Shown: positions 26,148-35,807, counted from the first letter of the stretch. The stretch is 64,000 bases of DNA from Desulfarculales bacterium UBA702 (GCA_002298165.1 DBMI01000097.1:1-64000), one strand, 5' to 3'. Notes: a model not told the origin generated them from the sequence alone. Numbers and translations: made by a program.

Positions 26148-26343
26148 GCTGAATCCTCCATCGCACAAGAGTTGTGCTTTGCGAGTTAAATATTTTGGAA
26201 ACATTGGGAAAATGGGTTCTCTGTCTAGCAAAGTAAAGCAAACGACTATATTGTCAACAATGTCTGGATCCTGCTAATAGGGAAGCAGGAGAGGTCTTTT
26301 TTTCAGTCGTGTTCTCATAATCGGCTGTGCATGGGGCAAACGA

Positions 26344-27753
26344 ATGAAGAGAATTGTCGTAATCCTGTTCTATTGTTTGGTGCTGATGATTGTGTGTGCA
26401 AACGTCGCGGCGGGAGAAAAGTCCATCGCTGGAGAGTTTGGCGCTACCAGCATCGAAAATGTCTCGGGAAATGAAATGCCGGCTGCTAAGAGCGGGGATG
26501 CAGCAAATGCTGCTGATGGAAGCGACGAAAATTTGCTCGGTATGATGCTGTCGATTTTTCTGGGTGGAATCATGCTTAACCTGACCCCATGTATTTACCC
26601 TCTGATCCCGGTAACTATTTCCTATTTCGGGGGCAGATCATCCTCGGTAGAAACACAATCGCCGAGCATGGGAAAGGTTGCCGCACATGCTCTGCTCTAC
26701 ATTATCGGGCTTGCGGTTACGAATTCGATGCTGGGTGTGGTTGCAGCCCTTTCGGGAAAAATGCTGGGGGCGGTGCTGCAAAATCCTGTCACTCTTGTCG
26801 TTGTAGCCGCTGTTCTTATCGGATTCGCCTTGAGCATGTTCGGATTTTGGGAATTTCGGTTGCCGGCGTCTATTACAGGGGCTGCCGCCAAAAGTTACGC
26901 TGGCTATTTCGGAAGCATCTTTATAGGTTTGACGGTCGGACTGGTTGCCGCTCCCTGCGTCGGCCCCTTTGTTGTGGGTCTGCTTGTCTGGGTGGCAACC
27001 AAGGGGAGCCCATGGTTTGGTTTTTTGGTCTTCCTTGTCCTGAGCCTCGGAATGGGCGTACCTCTTTTTATTCTGGCTCTGTTGTCCGGGCGCATTCCCA
27101 GCCTTCCGAGGTCCGGAGAGTGGATGCTCTGGGTTCGAAAGCTTATGGGCTGGGTGATGGTGTTGATGGCGGTATACTTCATCAGGCCCCTTTTCTCTGA
27201 AGTGCTTGGGGCAGTTCTTCTTGCGCTGGCATTCATTGCGGCGGGGGTCCACCTCGGGTGGGTTGATTCGACGAGGGCAGGTTTTCGGGCCTTTTCATGG
27301 GTTAAGAAGGGGGTAGGTGTTTGCGGAATAATAACTGCGGCAATGCTCGTCTGGCCCCTCATGGTTGTAGGGGAGAGTATCCATTGGCAGGCATATTCGG
27401 AAAAGGTTTTCGAGGATGCTAAGAACTCGGGTAAGCCGATAATTGTGGATTTTGCAGCCGACTGGTGCGTGCCCTGCCGCGAAATGGAAAAGCGGGTATT
27501 TCGTGATCCAGCGGTGGTCGAAAACGCCGGTAAATACTTCGCAATGATAAGGGTGGACCTCACTGAAAGGGCCAATAGAGAGACAGAAAGAATGGTTCGG
27601 CGTTTCAATATCGATGGGGTGCCGACAGTAGTATTTTTAAAGCCGGGCGGGGAAGAAAGGCAAGACCTGCGAGTCCTTGAATTGATGCCGAAGAACCGTT
27701 TCCTTTTGAGGATGGATGACTTGAGAAATTCAGCCGGAAACTCCGGAAAATGA
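26344..27753 (+). CDS. dsbD: DsbD-like thiol:disulfide interchange transporter
   Basis: 469 aa. It has a signal-like N-terminus and about 8 transmembrane helices of the DsbD-beta/CcdA type with Cys83 (NLTPCIYP) and Cys205 (VAAPCVGP), followed by a C-terminal thioredoxin domain with Cys375-x-x-Cys378 in ADWCVPCREM. It moves reducing power from cytosolic thioredoxin to the periplasm. The N-terminal DsbD-alpha domain of E. coli is absent: the segment before the first helix is only about 60 aa. GGGGC is upstream of the ATG. No cytochrome c maturation gene is adjacent. Confidence 0.9.
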   Translation: MKRIVVILFYCLVLMIVCANVAAGEKSIAGEFGATSIENVSGNEMPAAKSGDAANAADGSDENLLGMMLSIFLGGIMLNLTPCIYPLIPVTISYFGGRSSSVETQSPSMGKVAAHALLYIIGLAVTNSMLGVVAALSGKMLGAVLQNPVTLVVVAAVLIGFALSMFGFWEFRLPASITGAAAKSYAGYFGSIFIGLTVGLVAAPCVGPFVVGLLVWVATKGSPWFGFLVFLVLSLGMGVPLFILALLSGRIPSLPRSGEWMLWVRKLMGWVMVLMAVYFIRPLFSEVLGAVLLALAFIAAGVHLGWVDSTRAGFRAFSWVKKGVGVCGIITAAMLVWPLMVVGESIHWQAYSEKVFEDAKNSGKPIIVDFAADWCVPCREMEKRVFRDPAVVENAGKYFAMIRVDLTERANRETERMVRRFNIDGVPTVVFLKPGGEERQDLRVLELMPKNRFLLRMDDLRNSAGNSGK

Positions 27754-27756
27754 CAG

Positions 27757-27780
27757 ATGAGCATCAACCATGATGCTCAT
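27757..27780 (+). terminator. Hairpin downstream of dsbD
   Basis: Perfect 10-bp stem ATGAGCATCA/TGATGCTCAT with loop ACCA, 3 bases after the dsbD stop. It has no T tract, so it may be a stability element instead of a terminator. Confidence 0.45.
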
Positions 27781-27875
27781 AGGCAGCCGTTCGGGATTCG
27801 CAAGTAGAACCAAAAATCTGGGCCTGATTTGGTGGAAAAATTTGGAAAACAGTAGAGTTGGTCAAGGGACAAGCA

Positions 27876-28049
27876 TCACGTTGGATCGTCAGTAATGGAG
27901 TGCATCAAGGTCTCCATAATGTCCATTATGGCCTCTGTTCTGGCTCGTGGTTCGTCGTAACCATGCTTGTATTGATAGTCCTGGAATAGATCGATTGTCT
28001 TCTCGAGAATTTCTCTCAGCCGATAAGAATCGATAGAGATTTTTGGCAT
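27876..28049 (-). CDS. Small conserved-looking protein (57 aa)
   Basis: Read directly from the DNA: ATG at 28047-28049, stop TGA at 27876-27878. GGAAGGAT lies 8-12 bases upstream. The product is compact and amphipathic: MPKISIDSYRLREILEKTID, then FQDYQYKHGYDEPRARTEAIM and MDIMETLMHSITDD. It is probably an all-helical small protein. No family is recognised and the neighbours give no clue. Confidence 0.6.
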   Translation of the reverse strand: MPKISIDSYRLREILEKTIDLFQDYQYKHGYDEPRARTEAIMDIMETLMHSITDDPT

Positions 28050-28372
28050 CGTTCATAATCCTTCCGTGCTGTAGTGCCCCGGCCTCCAAGGGCGGCTCCT
28101 CACAAACATAACATGCAATCGTCGCATTCCGAAACCAAAACCCCCAAATTTGGCTTGCAAACTTCCTTTGAAATGATCTCGAAAGGTCTGTTAAAACAGG
28201 GCCGGGTCGTCTAACATTTGCATTGAATTTTGAGCCGGAATGAGTTCATTTGAGCCCACTCTGCTTTCAAGAGCCACGGGGTTGATCCCCGCGCAGAGGG
28301 TATTTCTCTTTTTTCGTTAATTTCCGGTATTGTTGAAAAATTATCGACATTTCGCTGTGGGGGTTGCCTGGG
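28050..28372. other. Intergenic region, nothing recognised
   Basis: Between the 57-aa gene (leftward) and the transglycosylase (rightward). I see no further coding frame, hairpin or clear promoter hexamers. Confidence 0.4.
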
Positions 28373-29473
28373 ATGGTTGTGGAGAGGAAATGCAGGGTAG
28401 GAGTCCTCTTATTGGTTGGGATGATGTGGATTGGCTTCTGGGGCGAGGGCAGCTGGGGTGGAGTTGAGTCTAACGCGCCCGGCACGGCCTTTGTAATGCC
28501 CTACTTTCCGGTCCCGGATCGAATGGAGCTTTGCGGAGAGCCTGTCCCTCTGGATTCGGCCGATGTGCGGGAAAGATTCGACCGGGAGTTTACGTCCATA
28601 GTCTACGGACATGGAAAAGTTTACATGTGGCTAAAGCGAATGGAGCGCTACTTCCCTATGCTCGAAAAGCAGCTTGCAGCCGCGGGACTTCCGAATGATC
28701 TAAAGTACGTGGCGGTTGCCGAAAGCGACCTGCTGTTGAATGCATTCTCCGCGGCTGGAGCGGCTGGGCCGTGGCAGTTTATCTCGGAAACGGCCTCAAG
28801 GTATGGAATAAGCCAGACGCCGGCGATCGATGAGCGATATGACTTCGAGGCCGCCGGTCTCGGTGCATTCAAGTATCTTAAGCACCTGCACGACGAATTT
28901 CAAAATTGGGCCCTGGCCATTGCCGCATACAATTGCGGCGAACAACGGATTCATGACGAGATTAGAAGACAGAAATCAAGAAGCTATTATAATTTGAAAC
29001 TTCCCAACGAGACCGAACGCTATGTTCTTAGAATTCTTGCCATCAAGGAGGTGCTGAGCAACCCGGCTAAGTACGGGTATCAACTGCCTAAGGGGGCGGG
29101 GTACCAGCCGATTGTTGTCGATAAGGTGCGAATCAGTCTTCCGGGGCCGGTGCCAATTACGGCAGCTGCCGAAGCTGCCGGGATTTCCTACCGTGAACTC
29201 AGGGTACTGAACCCGTCGCTTGTTTCCGACGTCCTCCCGGCCGGTACCGTTACCGTCTCGGTCCCTGAGGGTAAGGGGAAACAGTTTGAAAAAAGGATTG
29301 CCACGATCCAGGCTGAAGCAAAGCCCTCAATGCTAATTCATAAGGTTGCCAGGGGAGAGACGCTGGAAGGAATAGCTCGAAAATACAAAGCGCCCGCGAA
29401 GTCAATCTGTGAATGGAATGGCTTAAAGAACCGGAAGGTCCGGTTGGGTCAGGTGCTCAAGATTTATAAATGA
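28373..29473 (+). CDS. mltD: MltD-like lytic murein transglycosylase with LysM
   Basis: 366 aa from ATG 28373, preceded by GTGGGGG; an in-frame TTG nine bases earlier is the alternative. A short hydrophobic leader is followed by an SLT domain whose catalytic glutamate is Glu117 in AVAESDLLL, with FSAAGAAGPWQFISETA and the AIAAYNCGEQRI signature. The C-terminus (about 318-366) is one LysM peptidoglycan-binding module (HKVARGETLEGIARKYK, WNGLKNRKVRLGQVLKI). It cleaves peptidoglycan glycan strands. Only one clear LysM is seen, fewer than E. coli MltD. Confidence 0.88.
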   Translation: MVVERKCRVGVLLLVGMMWIGFWGEGSWGGVESNAPGTAFVMPYFPVPDRMELCGEPVPLDSADVRERFDREFTSIVYGHGKVYMWLKRMERYFPMLEKQLAAAGLPNDLKYVAVAESDLLLNAFSAAGAAGPWQFISETASRYGISQTPAIDERYDFEAAGLGAFKYLKHLHDEFQNWALAIAAYNCGEQRIHDEIRRQKSRSYYNLKLPNETERYVLRILAIKEVLSNPAKYGYQLPKGAGYQPIVVDKVRISLPGPVPITAAAEAAGISYRELRVLNPSLVSDVLPAGTVTVSVPEGKGKQFEKRIATIQAEAKPSMLIHKVARGETLEGIARKYKAPAKSICEWNGLKNRKVRLGQVLKIYK

Positions 29474-29631
29474 CAGGTAATGAAGGAATGTTTGGCAAAG
29501 TAGCCTGCTTTTGCCGCCAATGCGCTTTGGGCCAGGATTTGCGGCTCCATTAAATGCCTTGACAACCTCGGGTTCGAGAACTACGATGACGGGCCAAAAA
29601 AAGTCGAAAAGTTTAATCATTTTGGTGAAAT

Positions 29632-30375
29632 ATGAATGATTACCGCAAATTCTCGGAGATCCTGTGCAAGAGCCGTCACGCGGTTGCGCTGACCGGTGCG
29701 GGGATATCTGTTGAAAGCGGAATACCTGATTTTAGAAGCAAGGACGGACTTTGGTCGCGTTTTGATCCTGGAGAATACGCCTACATTGAATCCTTTCGCG
29801 CAAATCCCGCGAAAGTATGGAAAATGCTGTCGGAGATGGACAGCCTTTTTAGTCGTGTTCAGCCAAATGCTGCTCATGCGGCTTTGAGTGAATTCGAAAG
29901 GCTTGGTCTTCTCAAGGCTGTCGTGACGCAGAACATCGACAGTCTCCATCAGCGCGCGGGAAGCTCGAATGTGATAGAGTTCCACGGCCATTTTCGGAGT
30001 CTTCACTGCGACCGCTGCGGTAATATCCGCGACAGGAAGGATATAGAACTGAAAGCTCTTCCGCCTCTGTGCTCCTGCGGCGGACCTCTTCGCCCCGACA
30101 TCGTTTTCTTCGGCGAAGGCATACCGGGTGATGCTTACCGTCGTGCATTCGAGGAGTCCGAGAATTGCGATCTAATGCTGGTAATCGGCACTTCGGCCAT
30201 GGTTGCACCAGCATCAATGCTTCCGCGAGTTGCAAAAAAGGCCGGGGCGCGCGTGCTCGAAGTAAATCCGACTGCTTCCGAGCTTTCTCACAGTCTTACC
30301 GATCTTCTGATTATGGAGCCTGCGGGGAAGGCACTGGGAGTGATTTTGGCGATTGTAAGGGAAATGCGGTCTTAA
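29632..30375 (+). CDS. cobB: Sirtuin-type NAD-dependent protein deacylase
   Basis: 247 aa. The NAD motif is TGAGISVESGIPDFRS at 21-36. TQNIDSLHQRAG with catalytic His118 in EFHGHF, and zinc ligands Cys126, Cys129, Cys147 and Cys149 (CxxC and CxC), are present. It removes acetyl or related acyl groups from lysines, using NAD. It is immediately before tolQ (16 bases), so co-transcription is likely though a functional link to Tol is not known. Confidence 0.92.
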   Translation: MNDYRKFSEILCKSRHAVALTGAGISVESGIPDFRSKDGLWSRFDPGEYAYIESFRANPAKVWKMLSEMDSLFSRVQPNAAHAALSEFERLGLLKAVVTQNIDSLHQRAGSSNVIEFHGHFRSLHCDRCGNIRDRKDIELKALPPLCSCGGPLRPDIVFFGEGIPGDAYRRAFEESENCDLMLVIGTSAMVAPASMLPRVAKKAGARVLEVNPTASELSHSLTDLLIMEPAGKALGVILAIVREMRS

Positions 30376-30391
30376 CCAAAGGGATGGTCTG

Positions 30392-31201
30392 ATGTTGATA
30401 CAACTGGTTTCCGGTATTGTCTATGCTGCCACCGAAGGTCCCGCTTATCAGCGCACTGGAGACAGCGTCATAGATATGATTTTTAATGCAGGCCCGATGG
30501 TAAAGTTTATCATGCTGATTCTTCTTGGGCTTTCAATTGCCTGCTGGTGCGTAATACTGCTCAAATACCGCCTCGTGCGCCGCGCCAACAAACAATCGGA
30601 GCGCTTCTTCGAGCTTTTCAGGAACAGGAAGAATTACGCTGCCCTCTATCGCGACAGCGAACCATTGGAGGACAGCCATCTTGCCCAGATTTACCGGGTG
30701 GGCTACGCCGAGCTTAACCGGGTTGGAAAATCGCTTGAAACGAAAAACCTTGCTGAGTTGTCTACAAATCCTGAAATATTGATTGAAAACGTCGAGAGGG
30801 CGATCCAGGGCGGCATGACGGCCGAACGCCAGCGCTTCGAGCGTTTTTTGCCCCTCCTAGCGACAACAAGCAGCACGGCGCCTTTTATCGGACTTTTTGG
30901 AACAGTCTGGGGCATTATGACGAGTTTTCAGGAGATCGGACTTAAGGGTGCTGCAAACCTTGCGGTTGTTGCGCCCGGTATTTCCGAAGCACTCGTTGCT
31001 ACGGCTATCGGACTGGCTGCCGCTATTCCGGCGGTTGTGGGGTATAACCATTTCTCAACACGCATCCAAAATATAGAAAATGAGATGAGCCATTTTTCAG
31101 CCGACTTGCTGAATATGCTCAAACGCGACCTCATGCGCAAAGGCAGGCAGGAGGAAAGTTACTCGGCGGCTTCCGAGCACAGACTGGCTGTTCAGGATTA
31201 A
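30392..31201 (+). CDS. tolQ: TolQ, Tol-Pal proton channel subunit
   Basis: 269 aa, longer than the 230-aa E. coli protein because of about 30 N-terminal residues. Three transmembrane segments: near 30-55, and the pair around FLPLLATTSSTAPFIGLFGTVWGIMTSF and ISEALVATAIGLAAAIPAVVGYN. It forms the inner-membrane motor with TolR. GGGATGG precedes the ATG. First structural gene of tolQRAB-pal-cpoB. Confidence 0.95.
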   Translation: MLIQLVSGIVYAATEGPAYQRTGDSVIDMIFNAGPMVKFIMLILLGLSIACWCVILLKYRLVRRANKQSERFFELFRNRKNYAALYRDSEPLEDSHLAQIYRVGYAELNRVGKSLETKNLAELSTNPEILIENVERAIQGGMTAERQRFERFLPLLATTSSTAPFIGLFGTVWGIMTSFQEIGLKGAANLAVVAPGISEALVATAIGLAAAIPAVVGYNHFSTRIQNIENEMSHFSADLLNMLKRDLMRKGRQEESYSAASEHRLAVQD

Positions 31202-31221
31202 GGGAATAGGACGGCGCAAAG

Positions 31222-31671
31222 ATGCAGGCAAATGGAAACGGCAAAAAGGGCATGGTCGCGGAGATCAATGTTACTCCTCTGGTCGACGTGATGCTTGTCC
31301 TGTTGATCATATTCATGGTTACGGCCCCGATGATGACCCAGGGTGTTGATGTAAAACTGCCCGAAAGCTCCGCTCCGGCGATCCCCTCGGATGATGAGCG
31401 CCTGGTCGTAAGCGTCACGCAGGAGCGGCAGGTATACATAAACGACAACCTTGTCGAGCTTAAGGAACTGGAAGGCAAGCTTTCAGCGATTGCACAAAAC
31501 CGGCAGGACCACAAGGGAGTTTTTCTCAGGGCCGATGGAAAACTTGAATATGCCTATATCATGCAGATAATGGGCATGATCCGTCAGGCGGGAATAGAAC
31601 AGATCGGAATGGTTACGGAACCCCTAAAGGATGCTCCAAAGGGCGCTCCCGGAAGAGCCAGGGGCAGGTGA
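31222..31671 (+). CDS. tolR: TolR, Tol-Pal motor subunit
   Basis: 149 aa. A single N-terminal membrane helix carries the essential proton-path aspartate Asp22 in TPLVDVMLVLLIIFMV; the periplasmic domain (GVDVKLPESSAPA, VSVTQERQVYINDN) follows. It pairs with TolQ as an ExbB/ExbD-like stator. It has AGGACGG upstream and ends one base before the TolA start region. Confidence 0.95.
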   Translation: MQANGNGKKGMVAEINVTPLVDVMLVLLIIFMVTAPMMTQGVDVKLPESSAPAIPSDDERLVVSVTQERQVYINDNLVELKELEGKLSAIAQNRQDHKGVFLRADGKLEYAYIMQIMGMIRQAGIEQIGMVTEPLKDAPKGAPGRARGR

Positions 31672-31672
31672 G

Positions 31673-32620
31673 ATGGATCAGATTACACTGTTGAGGCGGA
31701 AGGTTACCCTAAACGAGTGGATCACCGGATTGGGCGGGGCGTTTCTCGTGCATGTCCTGGTGTTTTCCGCCGCGCTTATCGCCGTTTGGACCACGCCTCA
31801 TAAACCTTTAAAACCACCTTTTTGCACGGTGAACCTGGTTTCCTTGAAAGATATCGGGACCGGCAGCTCGGAACCAAAGGGTGTTCCGAAAGGATCTGAA
31901 GATATCAAGGTCCCAGAGGCGCGAAAATCATTTGCAAGAGAGGCGGAAAAATCGGGTCCGGTACTTCCGGTAAAGCGGCTTCAACTTGATGAATCGCCAA
32001 GGACCCATCAGGAAGTAGCGATAAAAAAAATTGAGGCCAAAGAGGCGCCCAAACTGGAGGATGTTGCACAGGACAAGGCCGCCATAAATCTCGACAAGCT
32101 CATCCCCAAGCCAAAGGTTGTTGCGAAACCCTCATCCGGGGGGAGTTCAGGGCCCAGTCATGAATCAGAGCCCGCGCCGGCCGAACCTGCATCGCCCCGT
32201 GGGGGGAGAAGTGCATCTACAACCGATGCCGCGCCTCGCGGATCACCCACCGGCAGCTCCGATGCAGGTGCGAAAGGGGCCACCCAGGGAAGCACTGCCG
32301 GGAGCCCCGACGGTAGCAGCGCAGTTAACGCCCTGGTGGGATTATACAGCCAGAAAGTTGCCGAGGCGATTCAGCGCGAATGGAGACTCATCAACGATAA
32401 GGACGCAGCGGGAAAGAAGGTGGTGGTTCAGGTCCAGATTCGAAAAAGTGGTGAAGTCGTAAGCCTTCACGTGGTCAAGGCTTCGGGTAGTGCTGCTTTT
32501 GATGAAGCTGCAATGCGAGCCGTCCAAAGGGCCGCGCCATTGCCTGCCGTACCCGAGGTTATGATGCAGTCGAATGTAATTACGTTGAACCTGAATTTCG
32601 TGCCGGGTGGTGTTTCCTGA
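31673..32620 (+). CDS. tolA: TolA-like energy-transducing protein
   Basis: 315 aa from ATG 31673, preceded by GGGGCAGGTGAG and one base past the tolR stop; the upstream frame would overlap tolR. Residues 18-40 span the inner membrane. A long Pro/Lys/Ser/Gly-rich middle (about 70-225) is unlike the alanine-rich helix of enteric TolA. The C-terminal domain at about 230-315 (VAEAIQREWRLIND, VVVQVQIRKSGEVV, MRAVQRAAPLPAVPE) is the TonB/TolA-type C-terminal fold. It links the motor to outer-membrane Pal. Confidence 0.9.
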   Translation: MDQITLLRRKVTLNEWITGLGGAFLVHVLVFSAALIAVWTTPHKPLKPPFCTVNLVSLKDIGTGSSEPKGVPKGSEDIKVPEARKSFAREAEKSGPVLPVKRLQLDESPRTHQEVAIKKIEAKEAPKLEDVAQDKAAINLDKLIPKPKVVAKPSSGGSSGPSHESEPAPAEPASPRGGRSASTTDAAPRGSPTGSSDAGAKGATQGSTAGSPDGSSAVNALVGLYSQKVAEAIQREWRLINDKDAAGKKVVVQVQIRKSGEVVSLHVVKASGSAAFDEAAMRAVQRAAPLPAVPEVMMQSNVITLNLNFVPGGVS

Positions 32621-32643
32621 TCCGGCCGTGAAAGGCTTTTGAA

Positions 32644-33975
32644 GTGCTTGTTTGCAGAAATTCCAGCAAAATTTTATTTTTAGCTCTCCTAGGATTTGCA
32701 TTTGCGGTTTGCTTTATTGGACAAGCCGATGCGGAGCCCATCGAAGTTACATTAAACAAACCAAACATTCAAAAAATCCCTATAGCCGTTCCTGAATTCA
32801 AATACATGAGTTCTGAACAGACGCAGTTTGCCCGCGACATGGCCCAAACGCTTGCAAACGACCTCGATTTTTCAGGTGTCTTTCGCCCTCTGGATCCTAA
32901 AGGATTCGTTGAAGATCCCCAGACAATGGGGCTTAATGCGCCAGAAATACAGTTTCCCAATTGGAAAAGAATCGGCGCTGATTATCTGGTGCGTGGCTCT
33001 TATCAGGTCCAGGGCTCGAGCGTGAAGATGGAAGGAAGGCTTTTCGACGTCGTTGGCCAGCGAATGATAAAGGGTAAAGCCTACGACGGCGACATCCGCA
33101 ACTGGCGTTCAATGGTGCACGATCTTGCGGATGAGATCCTGCTTGCCCTGACTGGAGAACGAGGCGTATTCGCCACCAAGATCGCTTACGTCCAGAGCAC
33201 TGGTAACGGTAAGGAAATATATTACTGCGATTTCGACGGCAGCAATCCCGTTCAGGTTACGCGAGACAACAGCATAGCGCTCTCCCCGAACTGGAACAGG
33301 GAGATGACCCAGCTTGCCTATGTCAGCTACAAGGATGGCGCACCCAAGGTTTATTCTGCAAATGTTCAAACAGGTGCCCAGACACTGATCTGCAACTATC
33401 CTGGAACGAACATCTCCCCCGCATGGAGGCCCGGAAGAAGCGAACTGGCTGTCACGATGACCAAAGATGGCAATCCGGATATTTTTCTGGTCAGCTCTTC
33501 CGGCCAGGTTCTTCAAAAGCTCGTTCATGGATGGTCGATCAACGTTTCGCCGGATTGGTCCCCGGATGGCAGAAAGCTGGCTTATGTTTCGAATGAATCC
33601 GGAAGTCCCCAGGTTTATGTCCTTGATGTTGGTTCGGGGCAGAAAAAGAGGATCACCTTCAGTGGGAACTACAACACCTCGCCGGCATGGTCGCCAAAGG
33701 GTGACTGGATTGCCTATAGCGGCGTATCGGGGGGAAACCATAACATTTTCATAACACGGGCTGAAGGCGGCGAGACAAAGCAGCTTACCAGCGGAGAGGG
33801 GAATAACGAATCTCCCACCTGGTCGCCCGATGGACGAATGATCGCGTTCAGCTCTACAAGGCAGGGGGGACCAGCCATCTGGGCCTTATTGGTTGACGGG
33901 ACGGGAGTTAAGCGGCTGACTCGCCAGGGTGGCTCTCAGGAGTTGCCGGATTGGTCGGCGAGACTGAGCCGTTAA
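32644..33975 (+). CDS. tolB: TolB periplasmic beta-propeller
   Basis: 443 aa, starting with GTG at 32644 behind AAAGG. A signal peptide (ending QADAEP) is followed by an N-terminal alpha/beta domain (about 30-150) and a WD40-like beta-propeller with repeated SPDWSPDGRKLAYVS-type motifs. It interacts with Pal and porins in the periplasm. Gap to tolA is 23 bases, so co-transcribed. Confidence 0.95.
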   Translation: MLVCRNSSKILFLALLGFAFAVCFIGQADAEPIEVTLNKPNIQKIPIAVPEFKYMSSEQTQFARDMAQTLANDLDFSGVFRPLDPKGFVEDPQTMGLNAPEIQFPNWKRIGADYLVRGSYQVQGSSVKMEGRLFDVVGQRMIKGKAYDGDIRNWRSMVHDLADEILLALTGERGVFATKIAYVQSTGNGKEIYYCDFDGSNPVQVTRDNSIALSPNWNREMTQLAYVSYKDGAPKVYSANVQTGAQTLICNYPGTNISPAWRPGRSELAVTMTKDGNPDIFLVSSSGQVLQKLVHGWSINVSPDWSPDGRKLAYVSNESGSPQVYVLDVGSGQKKRITFSGNYNTSPAWSPKGDWIAYSGVSGGNHNIFITRAEGGETKQLTSGEGNNESPTWSPDGRMIAFSSTRQGGPAIWALLVDGTGVKRLTRQGGSQELPDWSARLSR

Positions 33976-34111
33976 TTGCAATTTTAAAGAAAGATCTGTA
34001 GGGTGGGTACGTCGTGCCTGCCGTCAATGCTGGGAAACGGGCTTAAGTCCTGCCTGAAGGTGGCTCCTGACAGGTATTGGGCTAAGCAAAATCACCTTGG
34101 AGGGGAAAGTA

Positions 34112-34675
34112 ATGAGAGATTCGATTGGGAGGGTGGTCGGCGTACTACTTATAGTGTTTCTGATTGGTTTTACTGGTGCATGTTCCAAAAAGCAGGTGCC
34201 TTCTCAGCCGGGAATGAGCGGAGCACCGGGCGCATTCGGGCCTGGCGCCGGAGGGCCGGGAGGCATGGACGATGCCAAGTGGAGAGAACTCGGGATAACC
34301 ACCGAGGCCGAGAAACGCGAATTCCTCGATAGGGCACAGGCTTTTGAGAATCAGGATATCTATTTCGACTACGATGCCTACACGCTCACCCAGCCGGCAC
34401 AAAGAGTTCTTGATGAAAAGCTGGCTTTTCTTAAGCGCTATCCTAAAGTGAGGGTAACAGTCGAGGGCCATTGCGACGAACGCGGTACGACTGAATACAA
34501 CATGGCACTTGGCGAGCGGCGTGCAAATTCAGCCTATCAGTATTTGGCAAACGCCGGCCTGCAGGGTGTAAAGCTTACCTCGATCAGCTATGGTAAGGAG
34601 CGGCCTATCGCAACGGGCCATGATGAAGCTTCATGGGCCAAAAACAGGCGCGCTCATTTTGCCATAAATTACTAA
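34112..34675 (+). CDS. pal: Peptidoglycan-associated lipoprotein Pal
   Basis: 187 aa from ATG 34112, preceded by TTGGAGGGGAAAG. Lipobox FTGAC (Cys24) anchors it in the outer membrane. A Gly/Pro linker leads to an OmpA-like peptidoglycan-binding domain (IYFDYDAYTL, VTVEGHCDERGTTEYNMALGERRA). The 136-base gap after tolB is larger than elsewhere in the cluster, so an internal promoter is possible. A terminator hairpin follows. Confidence 0.95.
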   Translation: MRDSIGRVVGVLLIVFLIGFTGACSKKQVPSQPGMSGAPGAFGPGAGGPGGMDDAKWRELGITTEAEKREFLDRAQAFENQDIYFDYDAYTLTQPAQRVLDEKLAFLKRYPKVRVTVEGHCDERGTTEYNMALGERRANSAYQYLANAGLQGVKLTSISYGKERPIATGHDEASWAKNRRAHFAINY

Positions 34676-34714
34676 AAGCGCTTAACTTCGGTTCTCCTGT
34701 ACGGTATTCTAAGG

Positions 34715-34751
34715 ACCGGCCCAGTCCAGTAGGGATTGGAGCCGGTTTTTA
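34715..34751 (+). terminator. Terminator after pal
   Basis: Outer stem ACCGGC/GCCGGT, inner stem CAGTCC/GGATTG with a G-T pair and loop AGTAG, ending in TTTTT. It lies between pal and cpoB and may be partly read through. Confidence 0.7.
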
Positions 34752-34849
34752 TCATTATCATGGCACGAAAACCTTGCTCCGGAGAATGAACTATATCGTT
34801 GCCCGGAGACAGCTATGAGTCTTCCGCCAATCAGGAGAAAGGGACTTTT

Positions 34850-35683
34850 ATGGGCGGTCCAGTCGTTTTCTTAAGAAATCTTTTGCTGCTGATTTTAGCC
34901 GGGTTCCTGTCGGGGTGCGCTACCACTTCGGAGACATCGACGATCCAGCAAAACATCGCAATGCTAAACGAAAGACAATTGAGTATAGAGCGCAGGATCG
35001 AAGGCAATGAGGGGCAATCCCGCAGGGCAGGGGATTTATATTCAAGGGTCGAAGAGCTTCAGATGCGGTTGGGTAAGCTAAACGGCAAGATCGAGGAACT
35101 TGAATACAAGCTTGACCAGTTCCAGCGTGCCCAGGCCCAGGTGCAACCGCAGGCTCCGGCAGCGCCGGTCCAGCAGACTGAGCCGTCAAATCCCCTCATA
35201 ATAGAGACGCCTCAGCCTGCACGGCCCCAACAAGTACTTCCCCCCGTTGCCACGGTGTCGCCAAGAGTGGCTCCACCTGCCGCGCCAATAGAAACTCCGG
35301 TTGCCGAAATTGCCGATAAGGCCGCATTCGAAAAGGCATCCCATCTTTTTCAACAGGGTAAGTTTGAAGCTGCCAGGAAAGATTACCAGGCACTTCTCGC
35401 TAAATATCCCAAATCAGAATTTGCCGACAGCGCGGTATTTAATATTGGCGAGTGCTACATGTCAGAGAAACGCTATCAGGATGCGATTGAAAGCTATCAA
35501 CAGGTAATCGACAAGTATCCAAAGGGTGGCAAGGCATCACAGGCTTTATTGAAACAGGGGACGGCCTTCCAGCAGATGGGAGACGCCACTGCGGCGCGGA
35601 TTATTTACGAGCGACTTGTAGAAAAATACCCGGGAACACCAGCCGCCCAGGCAGCCGACAAGAAGCTTAAACAAATGCCGTAA
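34850..35683 (+). CDS. cpoB: CpoB/YbgF Tol-associated periplasmic protein
   Basis: 277 aa from ATG 34850, preceded by GGAGAAAGGG; the earlier in-frame start lacks a site. A lipobox LSGC (Cys23) makes it a predicted lipoprotein. Residues 30-100 form a coiled coil (IQQNIAMLNERQ, ELQMRLGKLNGK). A Pro/Gln-rich linker follows, and the C-terminal 115 aa are TPR repeats (KASHLFQQGKFEAAR, VFNIGECYMSEKRYQDAI, ALLKQGTAFQQMG). CpoB coordinates Tol with peptidoglycan synthesis. The E. coli protein is periplasmic and soluble; a lipoprotein form is a difference worth noting. Confidence 0.92.
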   Translation: MGGPVVFLRNLLLLILAGFLSGCATTSETSTIQQNIAMLNERQLSIERRIEGNEGQSRRAGDLYSRVEELQMRLGKLNGKIEELEYKLDQFQRAQAQVQPQAPAAPVQQTEPSNPLIIETPQPARPQQVLPPVATVSPRVAPPAAPIETPVAEIADKAAFEKASHLFQQGKFEAARKDYQALLAKYPKSEFADSAVFNIGECYMSEKRYQDAIESYQQVIDKYPKGGKASQALLKQGTAFQQMGDATAARIIYERLVEKYPGTPAAQAADKKLKQMP

Positions 35684-35807
35684 CGAACTAGCCCGAGCAA
35701 AGGGACAGTAATAAGTGGAATTTGACTTGCTTGAAAAATCGAAAGGCGACAGTGCAAATCAGGGTTGAGCGATGAATTGAAATGTTGCCGCGAGTCTCGC
35801 GATAGAG

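Noticed and set aside
25435..26152. Long plus-strand frames in the DKDR gene (repeated Ser-Leu-Ser-Asn-Glu-Arg and similar)
   Set aside because: Mirror images of the 18-base coding repeat; no start signal and no family.
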